DNA from: Burkholderia vietnamiensis LMG 10929
Lineage (GTDB): Bacteria > Pseudomonadota > Gammaproteobacteria > Burkholderiales > Burkholderiaceae
Direction of reading: 5' to 3'
Length of the DNA stretch: 64,000 nucleotides
NCBI RefSeq assembly: GCF_000959445.1
Contig: NZ_CP009630.1
Span: forward strand, 1,240,001 to 1,304,000
In this document: positions 42,428 through 50,921 of the stretch, piece by piece
Layout: each line of letters starts with the position of its first letter
How positions within the stretch are numbered: the stretch's first letter is position 1
Position numbers and translations under genes: made by a program
Notes under the pieces: model-generated
Seen by the model: only the letters and a program-made list of their open reading frames with translations
Database searches by the model: none
Told to the model about the DNA's origin: nothing

Positions 42428-43660
42428 TCAGTTGCGCTTGGCGACTGTGCGCACATGCGGCAGCAGCGCGACGTTCGCGCCAACCACGTCAGGCGCGATC
42501 GCTCGTGATCGCAGTGCGCCCGCACACGGTGCGGCCGTCGCGTCGGCGGCCGTGCAATCGCGTCCCGGACCGACCCGCACCGGCATCCCGCCGATCTCCG
42601 ACAAGCGGTTGTCGGCAAGCTGAACACCCGACACGTTGCCCCACAGCCGAATGCCGTCGAACCGCGCATGCGACACGCGGTTGCCGATCACGGCCACGCG
42701 CGTCACCGTGCCCGACCACGTGCTGACGTCGATCGCCGCCTGCTGCGTGAGCGGCCGCGGATCGCTGCGCCCGCTCGCGGTCTGGATGGATGCGATCACG
42801 TTGCGCTCGATGCGGACGTTGGACGCGCCATAGGTGTGGTAACTGTCCTCCTGCGCGACGAGGATGCCGGCGCTCACCTGCACGTCGTGCACGACGTTGT
42901 CCGAGATCGTCACGTCGGCGCCGCCGACCACCGTGATCCCGCGGCCCCATGCATTGCCTTCGAGCACGTTGCCGGTGATGAGCACGTTGCGGCTCAACGC
43001 GCCGTCGGCAACGTAGCTGACCACGGCGATCATGTCGTCGCCGGTGTCGCGCACGACGTTGTGCCGGACCAGCACGTTGCGCGCGCCGTGCGTGATGTGG
43101 ATGCCGTCCGCGAGCGTGGACAGTACGCGATTGTCGACGATCGCGACGTCCGCGCCGCCGAACACGAAGATGCCGGCGCTGGCGCCGCCGTCGATCACGT
43201 TGTCGAGCACCTGCACGTCGCGCCCGGTGACCTCGACCTTGGTCGACGCCGGTGTATCGAGGCGCGTCGCGCCCGTTCCGCTCAGGCGGAAGCCGGCGAG
43301 CGTCGTGCCGTCGCCGCGCAGCTCGATCGTCTGATCGGCGGCATCGGTTGCGCTCAGCGTCGCGCCGTAACCCGATACCAGGACGTGCGGCTGCCGCACG
43401 ACGAGCGAACGGCCGACGACATAACGCCCCGGCACGAACGTCAATCGCTGACCGGGCCGCAGCGCGTCCAGCGCGCGTTGCAGTTCGTCCGCCTGGTCGG
43501 TCGCATTCGGCGCGGGACGAACGTAAGCGTTGGCGCTGTCGGCGGGACGCGCGCTGCGTGCCGGCGCGCGCGACACATCGTCCGCGTGCGCCGGTGCACC
43601 GAGCGCGCCGGCCAGCGTCATGCCGGCCAGCACGCGAGACAAGCATCCCGGTCTGCGCAT
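42428..43660 (-). CDS. Secreted right-handed parallel beta-helix protein
   Basis: This 410-residue exported protein is built of about ten repeated coils (NVLVRHNVVRDTG, VLITGNVLEGNA, VTISDNVVHDV and similar N-x-I/V patterns), the right-handed beta-helix fold of pectate lyases, AlgG epimerase and phage-type polysaccharide lyases. A signal peptide precedes ADDVSR. In an EPS locus it is likely a periplasmic lyase, epimerase or polymer-binding protein. ATG 43660 was chosen with GGAG 12 bases upstream; an earlier ATG at 43747 adds 29 residues that spoil the signal. Catalytic residues cannot be assigned. Confidence 0.82.
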   Translation of the reverse strand: MRRPGCLSRVLAGMTLAGALGAPAHADDVSRAPARSARPADSANAYVRPAPNATDQADELQRALDALRPGQRLTFVPGRYVVGRSLVVRQPHVLVSGYGATLSATDAADQTIELRGDGTTLAGFRLSGTGATRLDTPASTKVEVTGRDVQVLDNVIDGGASAGIFVFGGADVAIVDNRVLSTLADGIHITHGARNVLVRHNVVRDTGDDMIAVVSYVADGALSRNVLITGNVLEGNAWGRGITVVGGADVTISDNVVHDVQVSAGILVAQEDSYHTYGASNVRIERNVIASIQTASGRSDPRPLTQQAAIDVSTWSGTVTRVAVIGNRVSHARFDGIRLWGNVSGVQLADNRLSEIGGMPVRVGPGRDCTAADATAAPCAGALRSRAIAPDVVGANVALLPHVRTVAKRN

Positions 43661-43756
43661 ATCGAAACGTTTCTCCGTATCGGCCGCGCGTGGCGGTCGG
43701 CGAGACGATCGAGCGCCGCTCAACCGACGCCTCGACGAATCCGCCATTCGATCCGC

Positions 43757-44902
43757 TCAGCCATTCGCTTCGCCGGTCGCGAGCACACCGCTCGCGCGCC
43801 GCGACGTGAGTGCATGCGCGAGCTTCACGAACGGCGCTTCGCACAGCAGGTAACCGGCCCACGACAACGGGATCAACGGCAGCAGCGGCACGATCATGTA
43901 AACGCCGAGCGGCCATCCGACCAGATGAAAGCGCTGGCACAACCAGAACGCCCCAAACAGCGGAAGGCTGTGCAACAGATAGACCGAGTAACTGATCTTG
44001 CCGATCCACGCGAGCGGACGGTTGCGCAGTTTGAGCACAGTCGCCAGCATCGCGAACGCCGCGATGCCGATCATGTATGCGAGCGAGATCGGCAGATGAA
44101 ACGCGTTGTGATGCCGCCAGTCGTCGATCGCGCCCGCGAGCGCGACGCCGACCACCGCTATCGTCACGTACGCGAGCGCCGCCCGGTACGTCATCGACAG
44201 CCGGGACAACGGCCCGCTTGCGGCCAGCCGCAGACGCAGCAGTTTCGACGGAGCGTCATAGGCCTGGCGGAAACAGGCGCCCCAGAACATGATGCCGAGG
44301 TGATACGGCATCGTCTTGTACTGACTGAGCATTTCCGCCGGGAACACGTGCAGCGCGACCGTCGACGCGAACAGCGCACACAGCGCGACCGTGACGACAC
44401 ACAAATGCAGCATCCGATGCAGCCAGCCGCACCAGAACAGAAGCAGGCACACGACATAGAAATACAGCTCGGTCTCGAGCGTCCAGCCATGCGGCAGGAT
44501 CAGGCTCGCGCCGAACGCAGCCGGGATCATCGTCACGTTCGCCAGCATCCCGTGCGGGTCCATGGTCTTGTCGAACAGCACCCAGTGAACGAAGTAGCCG
44601 GCCGGCAATGCGAGCCAATACGCGGGATACAGCCGGAAGAAGCGCCGAATGACGAACCGCTTCGTGCCCGGGCCGAGGTCGCCGTGCAGGCTGGTCGGAA
44701 TCAGCATGCCGCTGATCGCGAAGAAGATCACGACGCCGATCCGGCCGAAGTTCACCGACCGCTGCAGCGCGTCGAGCGCCTGCTGCGAGCCGGCCAGCTC
44801 GACGAACCGCTCCGCGTAATGCGTCCATATGACGAGGATCACCGCAATCGCGCGCATCGCGTCGATATGCTGAAATCGCTCCGGATCTTTCGCTGTTGAC
44901 AT
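43757..44902 (-). CDS. Acyltransferase 3 family membrane protein
   Basis: This 381-residue integral membrane O-acyltransferase (OafA/ExoZ-like) has about ten helices and adds acetyl or other acyl groups to polysaccharide units. The family signature is the N-terminal IDAMRAIAVILVIWTHYAERF with the key His, and RIGVVIFFAISGMLI. It is 96 bases upstream of the beta-helix gene and downstream of the polymerase on the same strand. Acyl group and sugar target are not predictable. Confidence 0.9.
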   Translation of the reverse strand: MSTAKDPERFQHIDAMRAIAVILVIWTHYAERFVELAGSQQALDALQRSVNFGRIGVVIFFAISGMLIPTSLHGDLGPGTKRFVIRRFFRLYPAYWLALPAGYFVHWVLFDKTMDPHGMLANVTMIPAAFGASLILPHGWTLETELYFYVVCLLLFWCGWLHRMLHLCVVTVALCALFASTVALHVFPAEMLSQYKTMPYHLGIMFWGACFRQAYDAPSKLLRLRLAASGPLSRLSMTYRAALAYVTIAVVGVALAGAIDDWRHHNAFHLPISLAYMIGIAAFAMLATVLKLRNRPLAWIGKISYSVYLLHSLPLFGAFWLCQRFHLVGWPLGVYMIVPLLPLIPLSWAGYLLCEAPFVKLAHALTSRRASGVLATGEANG

Positions 44903-45122
44903 GACTGGAATGGTGACGGCTCAACACACGGGGCTGCCCGTACGGGAATCGGAACATCCGGCGCCGATCACCGACAACGCAGACGGAATCGCCCGCCCCG
45001 TTCGCAGGCGGATCACCTGCGTGCCACGGCCGAGCGTGCTTTGAAAACTTCGTCGCGCCACGCCGCGTGGCGACGACGACGACACGAGCGCGGCGGCCAC
45101 GTCCGGCATCGCCCGCCGTGCT

Positions 45123-46547
45123 TCACCTGGCGTGCGCATGTCTCGCGTCGACGCAATACCACCAGATCAGCGCGAGCAACGCGTAAAACGCCGTGCGCGA
45201 GCCGAACATCATCCAGTACTCGCCCTGCTGAACCGCGAACGTCGCATAGGAGAACACCTTGGCGATGAGCCACAGCATCACGACGCCGCCGCGCATCGCG
45301 ACGAGGATCTGCAGCGCGCCGAGCGCGCCATACACCAGCCCCGTCATCGCGACGAACAGCGCGCCGCCCGCATAGCCGAACCAGTACACGGGCACGGCCA
45401 TGTTCCCCATCGTGAACGTGACGTCGTCGAACATGTACGCGCGCAGCACGCTCGGCTCGGTGTACGACATCATCAGATCGCGCAAGCCGCTCGGCTCGGA
45501 TTCGTCGAAGAAGGTCGGCATGGTCCACGAGCGCAGCGAACTCACGAAACGCCAGAACGCATCGGTGCCGCCGAGCCGTGGCGCGGTGAACATATGGGCG
45601 TCGTTGTCGACCACGTACCACGGCTGCCCTTGCAGCAGGAAGCGCGACGACAGCATGTCAGCCACTTCCAGCCCTTGACCGCGATACGAGTAGATGATCG
45701 ACACGGCGCCGAGCAACAGCGCGAGGCCCGCGCCGATGCCCAGATAACGCACGACCGGCTTGCCGTTCATCGCATGGATCGCGATGAACGGCGCGAGCGA
45801 GCACAGCCCGATGTGCAGCACGGCCATGAACTGCTCGCCGTGCATCACGTTGAGCGCGAGATCGACCGCCATCGTCAGGATCGCGGCCGCCCGGATGCGC
45901 TTGTCGGGGCTGGTCGCGATCGTGCCCAGCAGGAAGCCCATGAACGACTGGTTGTTCAGGAACAGGTTGAACATCGTCCCGTTCGACGAGTCGTTGCGCA
46001 GCGCATAGCGGTTGATGCCGGAAAACAGCGAGAACCCGGACGTCAGCCCGGCGAGCACGCCGATCGCGATGATCGTCGCCGCGAGCACGAATCCGATCGC
46101 GATGCTGTGCGGCTGTAACGTGATCCGCGCCTTGATCGGTACGCGCACCGGACGCTCGTCCAGGAACCGGTCGAACGCAACGAGCGCACAGACCACGAAA
46201 ATCACATAGAACGACAGCAGCCGGCTGAACGCGCCGGTCGCGTCGCCGATCACGTCCGTTTCCGTCAGATAGCCGCCGTTCTCCAGCCCCACGCCGGCGA
46301 GGAACGCGGTCATGCCGATCGCGAGCACGTACAGCATCGACACCGCGAACACCGGCCGCGACCTGACCAGGCCGACCAGCGCCGCCGTCGCCAACAGCAG
46401 CGTGCACAGCGCGCTCGATTCTTTCAGGCCGAGCGCCGGCATCGCCGCATTGAACAGCAGCGCGAGCGCGAACAGCGTCAGCAGCATCACGCCGCTCGCA
46501 GAAGCGACGCCGCGGCCGCCGCCCATCGTTCCCGTGGTTCTATTCAT
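45123..46547 (-). CDS. Wzy-like polysaccharide polymerase
   Basis: This 474-residue protein has about 12 membrane helices and a large periplasmic loop (residues about 290-400, from RGQGLEVADMLSSRF to AYMFDDVTFTMGN), the layout of Wzy and O-antigen ligase proteins. It would polymerise flipped repeat units in the periplasm. Sequence conservation is low in this class, so the call rests on topology and on its place beside Wzc, Wza and Wzx. It sits 159 bases after wzc on the same strand. Confidence 0.8.
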   Translation of the reverse strand: MNRTTGTMGGGRGVASASGVMLLTLFALALLFNAAMPALGLKESSALCTLLLATAALVGLVRSRPVFAVSMLYVLAIGMTAFLAGVGLENGGYLTETDVIGDATGAFSRLLSFYVIFVVCALVAFDRFLDERPVRVPIKARITLQPHSIAIGFVLAATIIAIGVLAGLTSGFSLFSGINRYALRNDSSNGTMFNLFLNNQSFMGFLLGTIATSPDKRIRAAAILTMAVDLALNVMHGEQFMAVLHIGLCSLAPFIAIHAMNGKPVVRYLGIGAGLALLLGAVSIIYSYRGQGLEVADMLSSRFLLQGQPWYVVDNDAHMFTAPRLGGTDAFWRFVSSLRSWTMPTFFDESEPSGLRDLMMSYTEPSVLRAYMFDDVTFTMGNMAVPVYWFGYAGGALFVAMTGLVYGALGALQILVAMRGGVVMLWLIAKVFSYATFAVQQGEYWMMFGSRTAFYALLALIWWYCVDARHAHAR

Positions 46548-46706
46548 GCTGGCTCATGCATGGCTCATGCTGATTCATGCTGCTGCAACCCGAAGTTGCG
46601 TTCGACCGTCGGCGCCGCGCGTTGCGGCCGGTAAGGCGCGCCCGGCTGCCGCGCGCGGTCCATCCCGTAGCGATCGGTCATGTGTCGCGCTCCGTGGCGA
46701 TCGCCG

Positions 46707-49022
46707 TCACGCAGCCTTGCCGAGCAGTTCCTTTCTTACGCGCGTCCATGCCCTGAACAGGAACGTCTCGGCCGCAACGTCGCGACGGTCCGGCTGCGCG
46801 CGCGGCCCCTTCGCATCGCGATACGCGTTCGCGTAATAACCGTAGCGAAGCGGCGAAGGATCGAAACCGTTGAATACGAGGCCGTCGACCTTCGTGCCGA
46901 TCCGTTGCAGGTTCTCGACCGCTTCCGCAACGTCGGCGCTGCCGATCGAGCCCTGCCGCGCGACCATCAGCGTGATGTCGGCGAACCGCGCCAACATGGC
47001 GACGTTGGCGGCCGGACGGGTCAGCGGCGCGTCGACGACGATCATGTCGTATTGACTGCGCAGTCGTGCGAGCAGCGCGTCGAGCTTGTCGGCGCCGTAC
47101 AAATTGCGCGCGGGCTGCGCGTGGGTTCCGGCCGGCAGCACGTCGAGGTTCTCGTCGACGCGGCGAATCGCCCGCTCGGGATCCAGCGATTGTTTCAGTA
47201 CGTCCGACAAGCCTCGGTCCGCCTTCACCCGCAGCGCGTGCTCGATGCCGGATTGCCGCGCGTCGGCGCGCAGCAGCAACGTCTTGAGGCCGTCTTCCGC
47301 GAACAGGCACGCCAGGTTCGCGGCGATCATCGACTTGCCCTGCCCCGGCTCCGGCGACGTGATCAGCACCGTCTTCGAGCGGCCGTGCTCGACGCCCGTC
47401 TTGCAACGCAGCAGCAACGCGAGATTGGCGAGCGCTTCGGCGAGCGGCGTGTCGGGGTCGTCCCTGACGGCGACCGACGCCGGGCGACCGAGTGCATCGC
47501 CATCGACCGGCTGCGGCAACGACGGCAATATGCCGAGCATCGGGACGCCGACCGCCGCCTCGAGATGCTTCGGATCGCGCACGCGCCGGAAGAACCACGC
47601 GTAGCCTTGCGCGGCCGCGGCGCCCAAGATCAGGCCCACCGCGGCGCCCAGTGCGAGCACGAGCATCCGCTTCGGGCGAATCGGCTTGTCGGTCGGAACC
47701 GCCTTGTCGACGATCGACGCATTGCCGACCGTGCCTGCTTTCGCGATCTGCAGCTGCTGAGTGTTGTTCAGCAAGCCGACGTACAGCTGGTTGTTGACCT
47801 CGACATCGCGGGCGAGCCGCAAATAGGTCTGCTGCTGCGAAGGCAGATGCGCGACCTTGTCTTTCAACTCGGCCGACTGCTGATCGAGCGTCTTCAGCTT
47901 GTTGACGACGGCGGTCAGCTGAGGCTGCCCGGCGACGTACTTCGACGACAAGTCCTGATACTCGAGCTTGGCCTCGAGCCGCGCCTTGTCGACGAGCGCC
48001 AGTTGATCGATCAGCAACCTCACGTCGCCCTGCGAATCGATCGAGCCCTGCGCGTTGCGAAACGAATTCAGCGCCTGCTCCGCCTGCTCCAGGCGGGCCT
48101 TCACCACCGGCAGTTGCGTCTCGAGGAACGCGAGGCTGTGCTCGGCGTCCTCGGAACGCCGCCTTGCGTTCACGTCGAGATAAGCGGCGGCGATCGCATT
48201 AAGCAGCCGCGCGGCGGACACCGGGTCACGGCTTTCGAGGCTGAGCTGCATGACCCCCGACTGCCGCTTCGTTTCCGCGCCCGCCAGCTTCGTCAGGACC
48301 GAATCGAGGCGCTCGGCTGTCGTCACCCGCCGTACGCGGAATTCCGTACCGGCGCGCGCGACGATGCGCGCGATGTCGACGCGATAGCCGTTCGCTTCGC
48401 TCGGCTTGCCGATTACGCCCTTCAGCACTTCCTGTCCGTCGCTGTCCTTCAGCGAGAACCGGTTGCCGGCCAGATAATCGAGCTCCAGCTTCTTGTCGAT
48501 CTGCGATTCGGGTACGTCGAACCTGCGGAATTCGATCCGCTCACCGCCCCAGGCGAAGAACGGCGTACTGAACGGCGCGATGACGAGCCCGTCCGCATCC
48601 TTCGGCAACACCGATTCGACGAACCCGCCGACGAGCGGAATCCGGTTGCCGACGGTCGCCTCGGCCTGCGCGACGGTTTCTTCGATGGCTTGCGTGACGA
48701 CCGTGCGCGAACGCGCGACGTCGATTTCGCCGATCACCGCAGAGTTCTGAATGTCGAGTGCGTTCGATATTTCGGAAAGCGCGCCCAACGCGCTATGTTT
48801 GTTTTCCTGAACCTGAATCAGCGTATCGACGGAGTAAACCGGCGCAGCCGAAACGGCATAAATCAATGCCAAAAAAAAACAGCCCAGAAAGACCGAAATA
48901 AATGCATAACGATAATCGAGCACGTTCTCCAGCAATTCGGTCAGCGCAAACCGCGGCGCGTCGCGGGAAATAGTGCCCGCTCCGTCCCGGTATTCATTAG
49001 ATGCGGCTCTATCCAATGTCAT
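46707..49022 (-). CDS. wzc: Wzc-type polysaccharide co-polymerase / BY-kinase
   Basis: This 771-residue inner-membrane protein controls EPS length and export with Wza. It has a Wzz domain with two membrane helices (about residues 35-55 and 450-475), coiled coil between, and a cytoplasmic BY-kinase. Walker A is SPEPGQGKSM and Walker B VVDAPL. Walker A' reads LLLRADARQSG, where BY-kinases usually have a DxD, so the first Asp is replaced by Arg. The Tyr cluster is a short RYGYYANAY (Tyr727-734) followed by a Tyr-free 37-residue tail. GGGAG lies 8 bases before ATG 49022. Kinase activity may be reduced. Confidence 0.92.
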   Translation of the reverse strand: MTLDRAASNEYRDGAGTISRDAPRFALTELLENVLDYRYAFISVFLGCFFLALIYAVSAAPVYSVDTLIQVQENKHSALGALSEISNALDIQNSAVIGEIDVARSRTVVTQAIEETVAQAEATVGNRIPLVGGFVESVLPKDADGLVIAPFSTPFFAWGGERIEFRRFDVPESQIDKKLELDYLAGNRFSLKDSDGQEVLKGVIGKPSEANGYRVDIARIVARAGTEFRVRRVTTAERLDSVLTKLAGAETKRQSGVMQLSLESRDPVSAARLLNAIAAAYLDVNARRRSEDAEHSLAFLETQLPVVKARLEQAEQALNSFRNAQGSIDSQGDVRLLIDQLALVDKARLEAKLEYQDLSSKYVAGQPQLTAVVNKLKTLDQQSAELKDKVAHLPSQQQTYLRLARDVEVNNQLYVGLLNNTQQLQIAKAGTVGNASIVDKAVPTDKPIRPKRMLVLALGAAVGLILGAAAAQGYAWFFRRVRDPKHLEAAVGVPMLGILPSLPQPVDGDALGRPASVAVRDDPDTPLAEALANLALLLRCKTGVEHGRSKTVLITSPEPGQGKSMIAANLACLFAEDGLKTLLLRADARQSGIEHALRVKADRGLSDVLKQSLDPERAIRRVDENLDVLPAGTHAQPARNLYGADKLDALLARLRSQYDMIVVDAPLTRPAANVAMLARFADITLMVARQGSIGSADVAEAVENLQRIGTKVDGLVFNGFDPSPLRYGYYANAYRDAKGPRAQPDRRDVAAETFLFRAWTRVRKELLGKAA

Positions 49023-49205
49023 GCATATGCTCCCAAATTGCTGCCCACACAGGCCGGTGGCGACGATACGCGCATGGCCGTCCGTGCCGCGCGGCTCGTC
49101 CGGGCACGGCCCGCCGGTGCGCCTGCGCCGCACCGGATGGCGGGCCGGCGAAGCATGCACGCGCCGGCCGCCGCCCACGAAACGCCATTGATTCTGTTTA
49201 CCCGA

Positions 49206-49285
49206 GCCACTATGCGTTAAACCCGCCGGCCACTAAGTGCGATGGCTTACATTAATGGCCACTCAGTGCGCCGACCACTGGGTCG
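49206..49285. repeat. Repeated CCACT(N)AGTG motifs upstream of wzc and wza
   Basis: GGCCACTAAGTGCG (49228-49241) and GGCCACTCAGTGCG (49257-49270) are nearly identical, 29 bases apart, each centred on the palindrome CACTNAGTG. Related copies are GCCACTATGCG at 49206 and GACCACTGGGTCG at 49273-49285. The spacing of about three helical turns places the two best copies on the same DNA face. They look like sites for a dimeric activator such as the sigma-54 regulator or a CRP/FNR protein. Confidence 0.55.
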
Positions 49286-49528
49286 CCGACCGGTCTCATG
49301 CTATGTTGGGTGGCCTGTTGTTAAACGTGCGCGCAAGCGATGACATCAAGAACCGGTGCCGTTTCACGAGCGCGCGATTCCATCTCGTTCGTCCGTCGCT
49401 TCACCTCGATTTAACGGTCTTTATCAAACGACGTGCAATCGCCCGCTTGATTCGAATCCGGGTCATGGCCGGCCGGCAAGCCGAATGGCCGATCGCGCGC
49501 CGGGCAACATCGTGTCGCGTCGGCGTCC

Positions 49529-49563
49529 GTGCTGCGTCGCTTCGAACCGAAGCGACGCAGCAC
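49529..49563 (+). promoter_or_regulatory. Perfect 16-bp hairpin in the wza leader
   Basis: GTGCTGCGTCGCTTCG (49529-49544) pairs without mismatch to 49548-49563 across a 3-base loop. It lies 50-84 bases before the wza ATG with no T-run. It could be an attenuator, an RNA-stabilising structure, or a DNA dyad for a regulator. Confidence 0.65.
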
Positions 49564-49612
49564 TTGAGAGACGTCGCGCAATGCTCTTCTGTCTACCATC
49601 GCGAATGACGAC

Positions 49613-50794
49613 ATGAACAACCACTCGCTATCCGATACGCTCGCGCCGACGCGCAACGATGCGCCGCTGCGGCTGACGCGCGTCGCGCTCTCCGTGGCGC
49701 TTGCCGTGCTGCTGTCCGCCTGCGCAATGGCGCCGGGCCAGCACATGACCGCGCCGGCCGCGTTGCCGGTCACGACGGCCGACAACGGCGACGTGACGAG
49801 CGACATGAAGGTCGCGGTCAAGCAGATCGATCTGACGCTCATCGGCCAGATCCATGCGGCCCAGAAAGGTCATACCGCCGCGCCGATCCCCGGCAATCTG
49901 CTCGGCAAGCCGAGCGGCTACAAGCTCGGCCCCGGCGACGTGCTGCAGATCACCGTCTGGGATCACCCCGAATTCGCGGCCGCGGTCGGCCAGCCGACGC
50001 CGAATACCAGGCCGTCCGACGCGGCGCCCGGCTTCGTCGTCGACAGCGACGGCAACGTGCAGTTTCCCTTCGTGCCGCAGCCGATTCACGCGGCCGGCAA
50101 GACGGCCGCGCAGGTGCAGCGCGAGCTCGACGCCGAACTCCGCAAGGTGTTCATCAAGCCGCAGGTGACCGTGCGCGTCGCGTCGTTCCGCGCGGAGCAG
50201 ATCTATGTGGACGGCGAAGTGCGCGCGCCCGGCTCGCAGGCGATCAACGACATCCCGATGACGCTCGTCGAAGCCGTCAATCGCGCGGGCGGCTTTGCGC
50301 CGAGCGCCGACCAGAGCCGCGTGACGATCACGCGCAACGGCACGATCTATCCGGTCAACGTCGCGCAGATGACGAAGACCGGCCGCAGCCCCGCCGCGAT
50401 CATGCTGCAGCCGGGCGACCTGCTGCACGTGGCCGCGCGCGACGACAATCCCGTATACGTGATGGGCGAAGTGAACAAGCCGCTGGCCGTGCCGCCGCAG
50501 CGCGACGGCACGCTCACCTTGAGCGCGGCGCTGTCCGAGGCCGGCCAGTTGAATCAGCAGACGTCGAACGCCGGACAGGTATTCGTGTTGCGCAAGGATG
50601 CCGACAGCCCGCCGGTCATCTATCACCTCGACCTCGAATCGCCCGTTTCGATGCTGCTCGCGAACCAGTTTCCGCTCGCGTCGAAGGACATCGTCTACGT
50701 CGACAATACCGGACTGGTCCGCGCGAGCCGCGTGCTGAACCTGCTGCTGCCGGCCATCAGCGCCGGGTTGACCGGCGCGCTCATCACGAAGTAG
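49613..50794 (+). CDS. wza: Wza-type outer-membrane polysaccharide export lipoprotein
   Basis: This 393-residue OPX protein forms the outer-membrane EPS exit channel. A lipoprotein signal ends LLSAC. The Poly_export domain starts GYKLGPGDVLQITVWDHPEF, followed by two SLBB domains (YVDGEVRAPGSQAI and VYVMGEVNKPLAVP). The C-terminus AISAGLTGALITK is the amphipathic membrane part. It stands alone on the plus strand, divergent from wzc across 590 bases, and its leader holds a strong 16-bp hairpin. No strong ribosome site is visible before ATG 49613. Confidence 0.94.
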   Translation: MNNHSLSDTLAPTRNDAPLRLTRVALSVALAVLLSACAMAPGQHMTAPAALPVTTADNGDVTSDMKVAVKQIDLTLIGQIHAAQKGHTAAPIPGNLLGKPSGYKLGPGDVLQITVWDHPEFAAAVGQPTPNTRPSDAAPGFVVDSDGNVQFPFVPQPIHAAGKTAAQVQRELDAELRKVFIKPQVTVRVASFRAEQIYVDGEVRAPGSQAINDIPMTLVEAVNRAGGFAPSADQSRVTITRNGTIYPVNVAQMTKTGRSPAAIMLQPGDLLHVAARDDNPVYVMGEVNKPLAVPPQRDGTLTLSAALSEAGQLNQQTSNAGQVFVLRKDADSPPVIYHLDLESPVSMLLANQFPLASKDIVYVDNTGLVRASRVLNLLLPAISAGLTGALITK

Positions 50795-50921
50795 GCGGCA
50801 GATCGCGGAAAGGCGGCGGCAGTGCGCGCCGCCTTTCCGGCGCAGCACCGCGGCTGCATGGAGATCCGGCGCGTCACACCCTCACCGCTCTCCCTACCAC
50901 CCCACCCCGCGCATGATCGCG

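Larger units (their letters stand above)
49023..49612. promoter_or_regulatory. Divergent wzc/wza control region
   Basis: The 590-base interval between divergent wzc and wza holds the CCACT-NAGTG repeats at 49206-49285 and the 16-bp hairpin at 49529-49563. AT-rich DNA near 49410-49440 could hold a wza promoter. No gene is supported within it, although short frames run through. Confidence 0.6.

Noticed and set aside
42668-44899. 743-codon plus-strand frame opposite the beta-helix and acyltransferase genes
   Set aside because: Antisense shadow; product is His/Arg/Asp-rich without domains, while the minus-strand genes have signal peptide and membrane topology.
46680-49220. 846-codon plus-strand frame opposite wzc
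   Set aside because: Antisense shadow of a high-GC gene with clear Wzc motifs.
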